This document shows, one piece after another, positions 8,296-16,090 of a stretch of 43,085 bases of DNA. The notes under the pieces are model-generated. The model was not told the origin of the DNA, did no database searches, and was given only the letters and a program-made list of their open reading frames with translations. The first letter of the stretch is position 1, and the number at the start of each line of letters is the position of its first letter. This DNA comes from Asaia bogorensis (GTDB lineage Bacteria > Pseudomonadota > Alphaproteobacteria > Acetobacterales > Acetobacteraceae). The stretch is from the NCBI GenBank assembly GCA_945869965.1, contig CAMBRC010000032.1:1-43085 (forward strand), read 5' to 3'. The translations under genes were made by a program, and so were the position numbers.

Positions 8296-8620
8296 GGCAT
8301 GTCCTGGCGTTGATGCGAGAAGTGCGGCGACGCTTGGGTGAGGGGCTTGAGGCACTGTCGGCGGATTTTACGGTTTTGGTGCGAAACCTGCGACTCTGGG
8401 GTCACGATGTCGCGATTTCTTACAGAGTCTGGCGGAACGATATCGCCGCGATCGTACAATGTATTGAGAACGCATATTTTTTTGGAATGGCGTGATTCTT
8501 GCATTTGTAACTCTGCTTCTTCCACGCCGCGCTCGCTGAGGCGATGTGGAGCTTGGCTTTGCCACAGGCTTTAAGGCCGCTCCCGGACATTTGGGGATTG
8601 CGGGGACATTGGGAGACGTG
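8296..8620. other. 325-bp divergent intergenic region
   Basis: This stretch between the BAAT-family gene (minus) and the frameshifted PEP-CTERM gene (plus) has lower GC than its surroundings, especially 8390-8520. I see no convincing gene in it. Its main content is the sigma-54-like element at 8488-8503, followed by a predicted leader of roughly 105 nt. Confidence 0.6.
8488..8503 (+). promoter_or_regulatory. Sigma-54 (RpoN) type -24/-12 promoter
   Basis: The sequence TGGCGTGATTCTTGCA matches the RpoN consensus TGGCACG-N4-TTGCA at 14 of 16 positions, counting the four free spacer positions. The invariant GG and GC are spaced by 10 nt. It lies 118 nt upstream of the ATG of the DUF1194 PEP-CTERM gene on the same strand. 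PEP-CTERM genes in several Gram-negative groups are known to be controlled by RpoN with the PrsK/PrsR two-component pair, which supports the call. Confidence 0.6.
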
Positions 8621-9386
8621 ATGCAAAGCGGTATTCGGATGATTGTGGCTGCTGGCGCCGCTTTCGCGGCCTTGGCGGTGACGCCGGCCAGGGCGCAGAC
8701 CGTCGGGCTGGAGCTGTCGCTGCTAATCGATGTGTCGGGCAGCGTGAACAGTACCGAGTACGCCCTGCAGATGCAGGGCTATGTCGATGCGTTCAACAAC
8801 GCCGCCGTTCATGCCGCCATTGCCGCCACCGCGAACGGCGTCGCGGTGAATGTCATCCAGTGGTCGGGGGGGGGCTCAGCAGTCGCAGGTGGTGGGCTGG
8901 ACCCACCTGACCGGCGCGACCTCGGCGCAGGCGTTTGCCACCGCTATCAGCAATGTGGTGCGGGCATACAGCGGCCAGACCGCGCCAGGCAGCGCGATCA
9001 ACTTCGCCCTGCCGCTGTTCTCGTCCAACAGCTTCACCGGCGCCAAGTGGGTGATCGATGTGTCGGGCGACGGCGCGCAGAACGACGGCTCCACGACCCT
9101 CACCGCCCGCGACAATGCGCTGGCCAACGGCGTGGCGGTGATCAACGGCCTGCCGATCCTGGGCGAGAGCGGGTTGCAGACCTGGTACCAGAGTAACATC
9201 CAGGGTGGCGTCGGCAGCTTCACCCTGCCGGCTGCGACCTTCGGCGACTTCAACGCCGCCATCCAGACCAAGCTGGTGACTGAGATCACCGCCGCGGTGC
9301 CGGAGCCCGCGACCATGGCGCTGCTCGGCACCGGGCTGCTGGGCCTGGGCATTCTGCGCCGCCGCCGCACCCGCACCGCCGGCTGA
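8621..9386 (+). pseudogene. DUF1194 (VWA-like) PEP-CTERM protein, frameshifted in a poly-G tract
   Basis: Two frames together make one protein of about 254 residues. The first frame (8621 to about 8870) carries a signal peptide (MQSGIRMIVAAGAAFAALAV, cleavage after ARA) and a DUF1194/VWA metal-site motif DVSGSVNSTEY. The second frame (from about 8875 to 9386) carries the rest of DUF1194 (VIDVSGDGAQNDG, VAVINGLPILG) and a C-terminal PEP-CTERM sorting signal (VPEPATMALLGTG, then hydrophobic helix, then RRRRTR). The frame changes at a run of nine G (8866-8874). With eight G the reading would continue ...IQWSGGAQQSQVV..., which fits the family. ATG 8621 has GGGAGA just upstream. This may be a true pseudogene, a phase-variable gene or a sequencing error. 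The intact protein would be exported and processed by an exosortase, none of which is in this window. Confidence 0.8.
8866..8874 (+). repeat. G9 homopolymer at the frameshift
   Basis: Nine consecutive G lie inside the DUF1194 coding sequence exactly where the frame breaks. One G fewer restores a single open frame. Confidence 0.9.
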
Positions 9387-9546
9387 GCGCGCCGCCGCGC
9401 TGCATGACGGCCGTCGGGGCGATCCGGCGGTCGTTTTCATGCGAGGCCGATGTCAAGCGGGCGCGGCATGGCGGCTTTGCCTCGGCGTGGTGGTGCATGT
9501 ACTCTGGCACTCGACTGCAACACGACCCGCGAATGGATCGCCGCCG

Positions 9547-10758
9547 ATGAATATCAAGGATGCCCATGGTCCGTTGAAGGGCCTTCGGGTTCTCGACCTG
9601 ACTCGCGTGCTGGCTGGTCCCACCTGCACCCAGATGCTGGGCGACATGGGGGCGGAGGTGATCAAGATCGAGCGGCCCGGCAGCGGCGACGACACGCGCG
9701 GGTTTGCCCCGCCGGTGATGCCGGGGACGCAGGAGAGTGCCTATTTCATCGGGGTGAACCGCAACAAGCGCTCGGTGACGCTGGATATCGCCACCCCTGA
9801 GGGCCAGGCGATCGCGCGGCAGTTGCTGGCCGATACCGACATCCTGGTGGAGAACTTCAAGGTCGGTGCGTTGGCCAAGTACGGGCTGGGGTATGAGCAA
9901 CTGCATGAGGCGTTCCCCGGGCTGATCTATTGCTCGATCACCGGATTCGGGCAGACCGGGCCGTATGCGCCGCGGCCGGGCTATGACAGCCTGATCCAGG
10001 GGATGGGGGGCGTGATGAGCCTGACCGGGGAGCCGGACGGGCTGCCGCAGAAGGTCGGCGTGCCGGTGGCGGACTTGTTCGCCGGGCTGTATGGCTGCAT
10101 CGGCATCCTGGCGGCGCTGCGCCACCGCGAGAAGACCGGGCAGGGCCAGCAGGTGGATATCGGCATGCTGGACACGCATGTGGCGTGGCTGGCCAACCAG
10201 GGGATGAATTTCCTGGCGACCCGGGAAAACCCCGAGCGGCTGGGCAACCAGCATCCCAATATCGTGCCGTACCAGGTGTTTCCGACCAAGGACGGCTACA
10301 TGGTGCTGTCGGTCGGCAATGACGCCACGTTCAAGCGGTTCTGCGAGGGGTTCGGGCTGGAGGCGCTGTTGGCGGATGCGCGATATGCCACCAATCCCGC
10401 GCGGGTGGCCAACCGGCAGTTGGTGACCGACACGCTGACGCCGGTGATGCAGCGCGAAACCACGGATTGGTGGATGGAAAAGCTGGAGGGGCTCAAGATC
10501 GGCTGCGGGCCGATCAACACGCTGAAGCAGGTGTTCGACGACCCGCATGTGATTGCCCGCGGCATGGAGGTGCAGATGAAGCATTCCAGTGGTGAAATGG
10601 TCACGGTGATCGCCAACCCGGTGCGGCTGTCCGAGACCCCCGTCGATTACCGGATCGCGCCGCCATTGCTGGGCGAGCATACCAGCGAGGTGTTGCAGGA
10701 CCTGTTGGGCATGGACAACGCGACGTTTGCCAGCCTGAAGAAAAAGGGCGTGATCTAG
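9547..10758 (+). CDS. Class III CoA-transferase (CaiB/BaiF family)
   Basis: The product is 403 residues, the usual length. N-terminal GLRVLDLTRVLAGPTCTQMLGDMGAEVIKIE is the family signature. Asp176 in GVPVADLFAGLYG is the catalytic aspartate that carries the acyl-anhydride intermediate, and GYDSLIQGMGG and REKTGQGQQVDIGMLD follow the family pattern. The enzyme moves CoA between carboxylic acids; the acids cannot be named (formyl-, succinyl-, carnitine- and methylmalate-type members are all similar). ATG 9547 is chosen at the conserved N-terminus; the frame extends 36 residues upstream without a ribosome site. It follows the PEP-CTERM gene by 160 nt, in which I see no further feature, and is probably a separate unit. 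Confidence 0.92.
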   Translation: MNIKDAHGPLKGLRVLDLTRVLAGPTCTQMLGDMGAEVIKIERPGSGDDTRGFAPPVMPGTQESAYFIGVNRNKRSVTLDIATPEGQAIARQLLADTDILVENFKVGALAKYGLGYEQLHEAFPGLIYCSITGFGQTGPYAPRPGYDSLIQGMGGVMSLTGEPDGLPQKVGVPVADLFAGLYGCIGILAALRHREKTGQGQQVDIGMLDTHVAWLANQGMNFLATRENPERLGNQHPNIVPYQVFPTKDGYMVLSVGNDATFKRFCEGFGLEALLADARYATNPARVANRQLVTDTLTPVMQRETTDWWMEKLEGLKIGCGPINTLKQVFDDPHVIARGMEVQMKHSSGEMVTVIANPVRLSETPVDYRIAPPLLGEHTSEVLQDLLGMDNATFASLKKKGVI

Positions 10759-10836
10759 GCGGCGCGGGTCGCGGTTTTCCTTCGCGGCCAGGTGTCGCAG
10801 GCGATTTGATGGCGCCATGCATGCGGGAGAGATGGG

Positions 10837-11253
10837 ATGGCAAAGTTCCAGGGTGGCTGCCTGTGCGGTGCGGTGCGCTATGTGGCCGAAGCCGAACCGA
10901 TCTTTTCCGGCGTGTGCCACTGCACGAATTGCCAGAGGCACACTGGCAGCGCGTTTTCCTGCACGGTGGCGGTGCCGAAACCGACGCTGGTCATTGCCGG
11001 TGACACCAGGGAGTTCCGCCATACGGGCGGGAGCGGCAAGGAACTCATCACGACATTCTGCCCGGTCTGTGCCACGCGGCTGACCTCGGAAGCCCTGCTG
11101 ATGGAGGGCGTGGTGATGATCGAGGTTGGCACGCTGGACGATCGCAGCTTCTTTCATGGGATGTTCCACATCTTTTGCGACAGCGCGCAGCCTTGGGTGC
11201 CGATTCCCGCGGGTGCGACGACTTTTCCGAAGATGCCGCCGATGGGCGGATAG
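10837..11253 (+). CDS. GFA-family (glutathione-dependent formaldehyde-activating-like) zinc protein
   Basis: The product is 138 residues, the usual size for single-domain GFA proteins. The cysteine pattern is complete: GGCLCGAVRY at 7-16, CHCTNCQRHTGSAFS at 27-41 and FCPVCATRL near 75-83, which together bind two zinc ions. The founding member (Gfa) binds glutathione and speeds adduct formation with formaldehyde, but most homologues of this kind have no proven substrate. GGGAGAGATGGG precedes the ATG as ribosome site. It converges on the UspA gene. The 177-nt gap contains a small GC-rich inverted repeat (CCTGGC...GCCAGG, near 11317) without a T run and nothing else recognisable. Confidence 0.88.
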   Translation: MAKFQGGCLCGAVRYVAEAEPIFSGVCHCTNCQRHTGSAFSCTVAVPKPTLVIAGDTREFRHTGGSGKELITTFCPVCATRLTSEALLMEGVVMIEVGTLDDRSFFHGMFHIFCDSAQPWVPIPAGATTFPKMPPMGG

Positions 11254-11430
11254 AAGCTGCTTCTTGGTCCTTTGGAGGCGGGGGAAACTTCCGAGCGTGA
11301 TGTCGCTACTGGGAGAGCCTGGCAGCCAGGTTCGGCGCGGGCTGAGCGTGACCAGCCCCTGCGCAAGCCAGCGTTGTTGGATGGGCGCTGCTTTGGGCGA
11401 TCTGCTCGGCCGGTGGCCGCAGTCGCGCGT

Positions 11431-12207
11431 CTATGACGCGACGAGGCAGGGCAGCCTTGCGGTACCCTGGAACAGGTCGGCGGTGGCGCCGCCGAAGACC
11501 AGATCGTGCAAGGGTGTGTGCCGCACGATGCCGAGGACCAGCAGGTCGGCCGAGCGCTCCCGCGCGCATTCCATCAGGGACTCAAGCACGCCGCGGCGGG
11601 CGGCGGGCACTGCCATGAAGGACGCATGGGCGCCGTGGCGGGCCAGGAGGTGCGTCAACTCGATGCCGGACTGGCCTGGGCGCAGGGCGGTATCGTCGGT
11701 GACGGTGGCAACGATCGTCTCGTCCGCCTGGCGGATGAAGGGCAGAGCGCCGGCCGCCGCCCGCGCCGCGGCTGGCGAGGCGTCCCACGCCACCAGCACG
11801 CGCTTGGGCATGCGGGCAAGGCCCGCCGCCTCGGGCACCATCAGCACGGGGCGTCCGCTGGCGAAGGCGGCGGCAGAGAGCAGGAGTCGTCCTGGCAGGC
11901 CGAGAGTGAGATCCAGCGACACGACCGCGAGATCGCTGACGCGCGTCTGATCGGCGAAGACCTCGCCGGCCCCGTAGGCGAAGGAGGTGCGCGATCGGAC
12001 CTCGGCCTTTACGCCTCGCCGTGCCGCCAACTCGCCGACCTGTGCGGCAGTGGCTTCTTGTGGGCCGTCGCTGCCATCAATTGCGAAGACGAGTGTTGTC
12101 AAATGCGCACCGAAGGCCTCGGCGACCATCAACGCGGGAGCCAAACGCCGCTCGACCTCGGTCGGCGTGCCTGGCTGGACATGGGTTGCGATGGCTGTGA
12201 TCGACAT
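11431..12207 (-). CDS. Universal stress protein, UspA family (tandem domain)
   Basis: The product is 258 residues, about twice a single Usp domain. The N-terminal half (MSITAIATHVQP, LTTLVFAIDGSD) is poorly conserved. The C-terminal half begins PKRVLVAWDASPAAARA (about 141-157) and ends with DLLVLGIVRHTPLHDLVFGGATADLF, a degenerate form of the ATP-binding G-2X-G-9X-G-S/T loop. Such proteins are induced by starvation and oxidative or metal stress. ATG 12207 is preferred because AGGA lies 8 nt upstream; the in-frame ATG at 12216 has its SD too close. The gene is divergent from terC, sharing a 233-bp control region that carries a perfect 8-3-8 palindrome. Confidence 0.85.
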   Translation of the reverse strand: MSITAIATHVQPGTPTEVERRLAPALMVAEAFGAHLTTLVFAIDGSDGPQEATAAQVGELAARRGVKAEVRSRTSFAYGAGEVFADQTRVSDLAVVSLDLTLGLPGRLLLSAAAFASGRPVLMVPEAAGLARMPKRVLVAWDASPAAARAAAGALPFIRQADETIVATVTDDTALRPGQSGIELTHLLARHGAHASFMAVPAARRGVLESLMECARERSADLLVLGIVRHTPLHDLVFGGATADLFQGTARLPCLVAS

Positions 12208-12303
12208 GTGCGGCATCCTGGCGCGTGACGTGCGACGGCGCGGTATTGGGCCTGTCGCACGGTACGTAGGATTATCATTCTTTCCACGCCTTCGAGTCAT
12301 CAT

Positions 12304-12322
12304 TTTTGCGTATTACGCAAAA
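12304..12322. promoter_or_regulatory. Perfect palindrome in the uspA/terC divergent region
   Basis: TTTTGCGTATTACGCAAAA is an 8-bp inverted repeat around a 3-bp centre, in an AT-rich patch about 119 nt before the terC start and 97 nt before the uspA start. Size and symmetry suit a dimeric regulator. MntR is encoded 1.2 kb away and terC is a probable manganese gene, so MntR is a reasonable but untested candidate. A TTGACG at 12371-12376 could be a -35 for terC; no good -10 follows. I see no yybP-ykoY manganese riboswitch motif. Confidence 0.45.
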
Positions 12323-12440
12323 TTTATTATGAAACATTGTAGTGGAAGGCGATCTACGTTCGATGACATCTTGACGAAGGTGATCAGGGGTACCATCTGG
12401 CACAAGTTCATGCTGTTCGTTTTTTTGCCGGAGATCGATA

Positions 12441-13442
12441 ATGGAGTGGCTGTTCTTGGAGTGGATCGGCAAGCCGGTCTGGATGTGGTCTGCCTTCCTG
12501 TTGGTGGTGGTGCTTCTCCTGACATTCGATCTCGGCGTCCTCAACAAGCAGGATAAGGAGCTCGGCATTGCCGAGAGCCTGCGCCTGTCCGCGTTCTACA
12601 TCGGGTTCGCCATCCTCTACGGCGGCGCGATCTGGTGGGCCTATGAGGCGGGGCACATTGTCACATCGGACGGCACCCATGCTGGGATTACGTATTTCAC
12701 CGGGTTCTTCATCGAGAAGGCCCTGTCCATCGACAATGTCTTTGTCATCAGCCTGATCTTTACCTTCTTCGCCATCCCGCGGCGATATCAGTATCGCGCG
12801 CTGGTGTGGGGAATTGTCGGCGTGATCGTGCTGCGCGGTCTGATGATCGGCATCGGTGCGGCGCTGGTGCAGGAATACAGCTGGCTCCTCTATATCTTTG
12901 GCGCCTTCCTGATTGCCACCGGCATCAAGATGCTGGTGGTGAAGGAGAGCGATCCCGACGTGTCGAAGAACCCGGTCGTGAAGTTCATGCGCAAGCACAT
13001 GCGGGTCACCAACGAGCTGCATGGGGAGAAGTTCTTCGTTCGGCAGCCGGATCCGGTGACCGGCAAGATCGTGGTGTGGGCGACGCCGCTGATGCTGGCG
13101 CTGATCGTGATCAACATTGCTGATCTCATCTTCGCTGTGGACAGCGTGCCGGCGATCTTCGCGATCACCACCGACACCTTCATTGTCTACACCGCGAACA
13201 TCATGGCCATTCTCGGCCTGCGCGCGCTCTACTTCGCGCTCGCAGCCATGGTGCATCGTTTCCAGTACCTGAAATATGCGCTGGCGTTGGTGCTGGTCTT
13301 CATTGGCGGCAAGATTTTCTGGAACCAGATTTTCGGGAAGGTCGACCCGGCGATCTCGCTGGGCGTGACACTGGCGCTGATCCTTGGCGGCATCCTCTAC
13401 TCGCTTTTCAAGACACGGCAGGCCGAAGGGCAGGCCGGGTAA
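12441..13442 (+). CDS. TerC family integral membrane protein (Alx-like, probable Mn2+ export)
   Basis: The product is 333 residues with eight or nine predicted membrane segments, the first at about 17-33. Conserved acidic residues within membranes are typical of TerC/Alx: FDLGVLNK, GFFIEKALSIDNVFVIS, and NIADLIFAVDSVPAIFAIT. The loop after helix 5 carries the expected KHMRVTNELHGEKFFVR segment. Recent work on this family (Alx of E. coli and the Bacillus TerC proteins) points to Mn2+ export, in place of the old tellurite-resistance label. Ribosome site GGAG lies 8 nt before ATG. The gene is followed by mntR and the MntABCD-type importer, which supports a manganese role. Product symbol left open because Alx and TerC subtypes cannot be separated here. 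Confidence 0.9.
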   Translation: MEWLFLEWIGKPVWMWSAFLLVVVLLLTFDLGVLNKQDKELGIAESLRLSAFYIGFAILYGGAIWWAYEAGHIVTSDGTHAGITYFTGFFIEKALSIDNVFVISLIFTFFAIPRRYQYRALVWGIVGVIVLRGLMIGIGAALVQEYSWLLYIFGAFLIATGIKMLVVKESDPDVSKNPVVKFMRKHMRVTNELHGEKFFVRQPDPVTGKIVVWATPLMLALIVINIADLIFAVDSVPAIFAITTDTFIVYTANIMAILGLRALYFALAAMVHRFQYLKYALALVLVFIGGKIFWNQIFGKVDPAISLGVTLALILGGILYSLFKTRQAEGQAG

Positions 13443-13509
13443 GTTCGGGGCGCGGCGGCTGGCACCAGCACCGGCCGGATGAAGGTGTCCGGTCGGGTGT
13501 TGCCTAGCG

Positions 13510-14007
13510 TTACGTCGGCTTTGCGCTGGCGAGGAAACGGGCAAACGCTTCCAGCGTGATGTCGCTCACGTGATGCTCGATCCCTTCTGCATCCTGTTCG
13601 GCGGCGTCTGCCGGGACGCCGACGGCGCGTAGCAGGTCGACCACCAGCAAATGGCGGGTTTTTACCCGTGTGGCGAGTCGCTCGCCTTCCTCGGTCAGGA
13701 AGACGCCGCGATAGGGCAGGGCGGTGGCCAGGCCCTCGCGCTTGAGCCTGGTGATTGCCTTGATCGCGGTGGCGTGGGTGACGCCCAGGCGGCGGGCAAT
13801 GTCGGTTGCGCGGGCCTCGCCGCCGGTGGCCAGCAGGTCGGCAATCAATTCTGCATAGTCTTCCAGCAGCGCCATCGATTGCACGCGGCGTGCCTGTTCG
13901 AAGCGCCCGGCCTGGGTGGGGGCCGCGGGCAATTCGGGCGGGGCGGGGCGCTTGCGCGGTTGGGCCGGACGGGACGGCAATGGGCTCTCCTGGGCTGGGC
14001 GCACCAT
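13510..14007 (-). CDS. mntR: Manganese-binding transcriptional regulator MntR (DtxR family)
   Basis: The product is 165 residues. The winged helix-turn-helix has RATDIARRLGVTHATAIKAITRLKREGLATALPYRGVFLTEEGERLA, followed by the dimerisation and metal-binding part RHLLVVDLLRAVGV and DAEGIEHHVSDITLEAFARFL. The residues D-x-E-x-x-x-H-H agree with MntR metal ligands. It resembles the enterobacterial MntR, with a Pro/Arg-rich N-terminal extension. MntR represses Mn2+ importers and, in some bacteria, activates exporters when Mn2+ is bound. The start is uncertain: ATG 14007 is given, but ATGs further upstream (14046 and beyond) are in frame and none has a strong ribosome site. It is divergent from mntA and shares its control region. 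Confidence 0.88.
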   Translation of the reverse strand: MVRPAQESPLPSRPAQPRKRPAPPELPAAPTQAGRFEQARRVQSMALLEDYAELIADLLATGGEARATDIARRLGVTHATAIKAITRLKREGLATALPYRGVFLTEEGERLATRVKTRHLLVVDLLRAVGVPADAAEQDAEGIEHHVSDITLEAFARFLASAKPT

Positions 14008-14058
14008 GGCGAAAGGGGCGCGCGGGATCAATCGGTTATGTGGCATCCCGGCGGGGGC

Positions 14059-14087
14059 TTGAAAGAAGTGTAGCCTTGGCATCATAG
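14059..14087 (+). promoter_or_regulatory. Candidate sigma-70 promoter for the mnt operon
   Basis: TTGAAA (14059-14064) and TCATAG (14082-14087) are spaced by 17 nt and would start transcription near 14094, about 58 nt ahead of mntA. The match to -10 is only moderate. No clean MntR palindrome is visible around it. Confidence 0.35.
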
Positions 14088-14151
14088 TAGGGTTCTGGGG
14101 ACATGTTATAGCGTGGGCTGCGGGCCACGCGCGGGCGGAATGGAGGATTGC

Positions 14152-15063
14152 ATGGCATCTGGTGTGTCGCGTCGGATCCTGCTGGGCGGGGTTGCGGCCT
14201 TGGTGGCATCGCCCGGTGGGGCACAGCCGGTGCGGGCGCCGGGCTGGAAACCGAAGGTGGTGACCACATTCACGATCATCCAGGACATTGCCCAGAACGT
14301 GGCGGGCACCGTCGCAGTGGTGGAGTCCATTACCCGGCCGGGGGCGGAAATCCATGACTACCAGCCGACGCCGCAGGATGTGGTGCGCGCCCAGGGGGCC
14401 GACCTAGTGCTGTGGAACGGCATGAACCTGGAACGCTGGTTCGAGCGTTTTGTGGACACCGCCAAGGGCGTGCCCAGCGTGGTGGTGTCCGAAGGTGTGG
14501 TGCCGATGCCGATACGCGAGGGGCCGTACCTGGACAAACCCAACCCGCATGCCTGGATGTCACCCAGCTCGGCGCTGATCTATGTCGAGAATATCCGCCG
14601 CGCCCTGGCGACCCTCGATCCCGCCAATGCCGCGACCTATGCCGCCAATGCGAGCGCCTATGCCGAACGGGTGCGGGCAATCGAGGTGCCGCTGCGGGCG
14701 CGGCTGGCGCGCATCCCGGCGGCACAGCGCTGGCTGGTGACCAGTGAGGGCGCGTTCAGCTACCTGACGCGCGATTTCGGCCTGCGCGAAGCCTACCTCT
14801 GGCCGATCAACGCGGACCAGCAAGGCACGCCGCAACAAATCCGCCGGCTGATCGACATGGTCCGGCGCAACAAGATCCCGGTGGTGTTCAGCGAAAGCAC
14901 GGTCAGCGACAAGGCCGCCAAACAGGTGGCGCGCGAGACTGGGGCACGGTACGGCGGAGTGCTGTTTGTCGATTCGCTGAGCGAGGCGGATGGGCCGGTG
15001 CCGACATACCTCAAGCTGCTCGAAGTCACCGTCGACACCATCGCGCGTGGGTTTGGGACGTGA
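14152..15063 (+). CDS. mntA: Mn/Zn/Fe ABC transporter, periplasmic metal-binding protein (cluster A-I)
   Basis: The product is 303 residues. A signal peptide with a twin-arginine-like SRRILLGG precedes ALVASPGGA. The four metal-ligand positions of the ZnuA/PsaA/SitA family are visible: His in GAEIHDYQPTPQD, His in KPNPHAWMSP, Glu in VTSEGAFSYL and an acidic residue in VVFSESTVSD. The short linker without a His-rich loop argues for manganese or iron over zinc. The protein delivers metal to the permease encoded downstream. GGAGG lies 6-10 nt before ATG. Its position beside mntR and an ABC ATPase plus two permeases makes an MntABCD/SitABCD system. It is separated from the ATPase gene by an AT-rich repeat pair. 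Confidence 0.9.
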   Translation: MASGVSRRILLGGVAALVASPGGAQPVRAPGWKPKVVTTFTIIQDIAQNVAGTVAVVESITRPGAEIHDYQPTPQDVVRAQGADLVLWNGMNLERWFERFVDTAKGVPSVVVSEGVVPMPIREGPYLDKPNPHAWMSPSSALIYVENIRRALATLDPANAATYAANASAYAERVRAIEVPLRARLARIPAAQRWLVTSEGAFSYLTRDFGLREAYLWPINADQQGTPQQIRRLIDMVRRNKIPVVFSESTVSDKAAKQVARETGARYGGVLFVDSLSEADGPVPTYLKLLEVTVDTIARGFGT

Positions 15064-15078
15064 CGGGGCAAGCAAGCA

Positions 15079-15189
15079 TTTCTTTTTTTGAAAAAAAAGA
15101 AACAAAAAAACTTTTACCCACTTGGCCGGGCAATGCGGCCGAGTTGCGAATGGATAAAAGTTTTTTGGTTCTTTTTTTCAAAAAAGAAC
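15079..15189. repeat. AT-rich palindromic repeat, pair C, inside the mnt operon
   Basis: Unit 1 (15079-15120) has a long T7/A8 hairpin, then A7 and CTTTTACCCA. Unit 2 (15152-15189) is GGATAAAAG, T6, and the GGTTC/GAAC hairpin. The GGAT-type ends are inside, separated by a 31-nt spacer containing a small GGCCG/CGGCC stem. If folded, a stem followed by T6 would end transcription on the + strand, between the binding-protein gene and the ATPase gene. Confidence 0.75.
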
Positions 15190-15217
15190 TGCTTCCTTCC
15201 TCCCTTTGCCAGTCGCG

Positions 15218-16090
15218 ATGACCGCCTCCCTCGCGGTCACCGACGTCACCGTACGCTACGCCAACGGCGTGGTGGCGGTTGACCGGGCGGGGTTCGCGCT
15301 CGACCGGCCGACGATTTGCGCGCTCGTGGGGGTGAACGGCTCGGGCAAGTCCAGCCTGTTCAAGGCGCTGATGGGGTTTGTGCCCGCCGGGGGCGGCAGC
15401 ATTCGCATTTGCGGGCTGGCGGTTGGACAGGCGTTGAAGCGGGGCCTGGTGGCCTATGTGCCGCAGAGCGAGGAGGTGGACTGGAATTTTCCCGTGCTGG
15501 TCGAGGACGTGGTGATGATGGGGCGCTATGGGCACATGAGCCTGTTGCGCATTCCGCGGGCGGCGGACCGGGCGGCGGTGGATGCGGCGCTGGAGCGGGT
15601 GGGGATGACGGCGCTGCGCAAGCGCCAGATCGGCGAGTTGTCCGGCGGGCAGAAGAAGCGGGCATTCCTGGCGCGGGCCTTGGCCCAGGGGGCGGAGGTG
15701 ATCCTGTTGGACGAGCCGTTCACCGGCATTGATCTGACCACCGAGCAGGCGATTGTCGGGCTGATGCGCGAGATGCGGGGCGAGGGGCGGCTGATGCTGG
15801 TCTCAACGCATAACCTGGGCAGCGTGCCAGAGTTCTGCGACCAGGTTGTGTTGTTCAACCGCACCGTGCTGGCGTTCGGGCCGACCGAGACGACGTTCAC
15901 CCAGGCCAACCTGGCGCTGACCTTCGGGGCGGCATTGCGGCATGTGCGGCTGGGCGGGGCCGACCTGCATGACGATGAGGATGCGCGCCATGTCACGGTG
16001 CTGACCGATGATGAGCGGCCGCTGGTGCTGTACGGGCCGCGCGGGCAGCAGGAGGTGGTGGCGCCAGATCGGCCGCCGCCGGTGCCATGA
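15218..16090 (+). CDS. mntB: Mn/Zn/Fe ABC transporter, ATP-binding protein
   Basis: The product is 290 residues. Walker A is GVNGSGKSS, the Q-loop VPQSEEVDW, the ABC signature LSGGQKKR, Walker B VILLDEPF and the switch His in [29 protein letters not shown] is characteristic of the metal (SitB/MntB/ZnuC) group. A C-terminal tail of about 45 residues ([17 protein letters not shown]) exceeds the core domain and is acidic and His-containing. ATG 15218 fits the family start; a TTG four codons earlier is possible, and neither has a clear ribosome site. The stop overlaps the next start (ATGA), so it is coupled to the first permease. Confidence 0.92.
   Translation: MTASLAVTDVTVRYANGVVAVDRAGFALDRPTICALVGVNGSGKSSLFKALMGFVPAGGGSIRICGLAVGQALKRGLVAYVPQSEEVDWNFPVLVEDVVMMGRYGHMSLLRIPRAADRAAVDAALERVGMTALRKRQIGELSGGQKKRAFLARALAQGAEVILLDEPFTGIDLTTEQAIVGLMREMRGEGRLMLVSTHNLGSVPEFCDQVVLFNRTVLAFGPTETTFTQANLALTFGAALRHVRLGGADLHDDEDARHVTVLTDDERPLVLYGPRGQQEVVAPDRPPPVP

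Noticed and set aside
12303-12345. A dif-like sequence (CGCAAAA ... TTATGAAACAT) near the uspA/terC palindrome
   Set aside because: The arms resemble XerC and XerD sites, but the central spacer is 4 nt instead of 6 and it is about 8 kb from the skew flip. A regulator site explains the symmetry better.
12208-12440. A yybP-ykoY manganese riboswitch ahead of terC
   Set aside because: Many terC/alx genes have one, but none of its conserved loop sequences is seen here.
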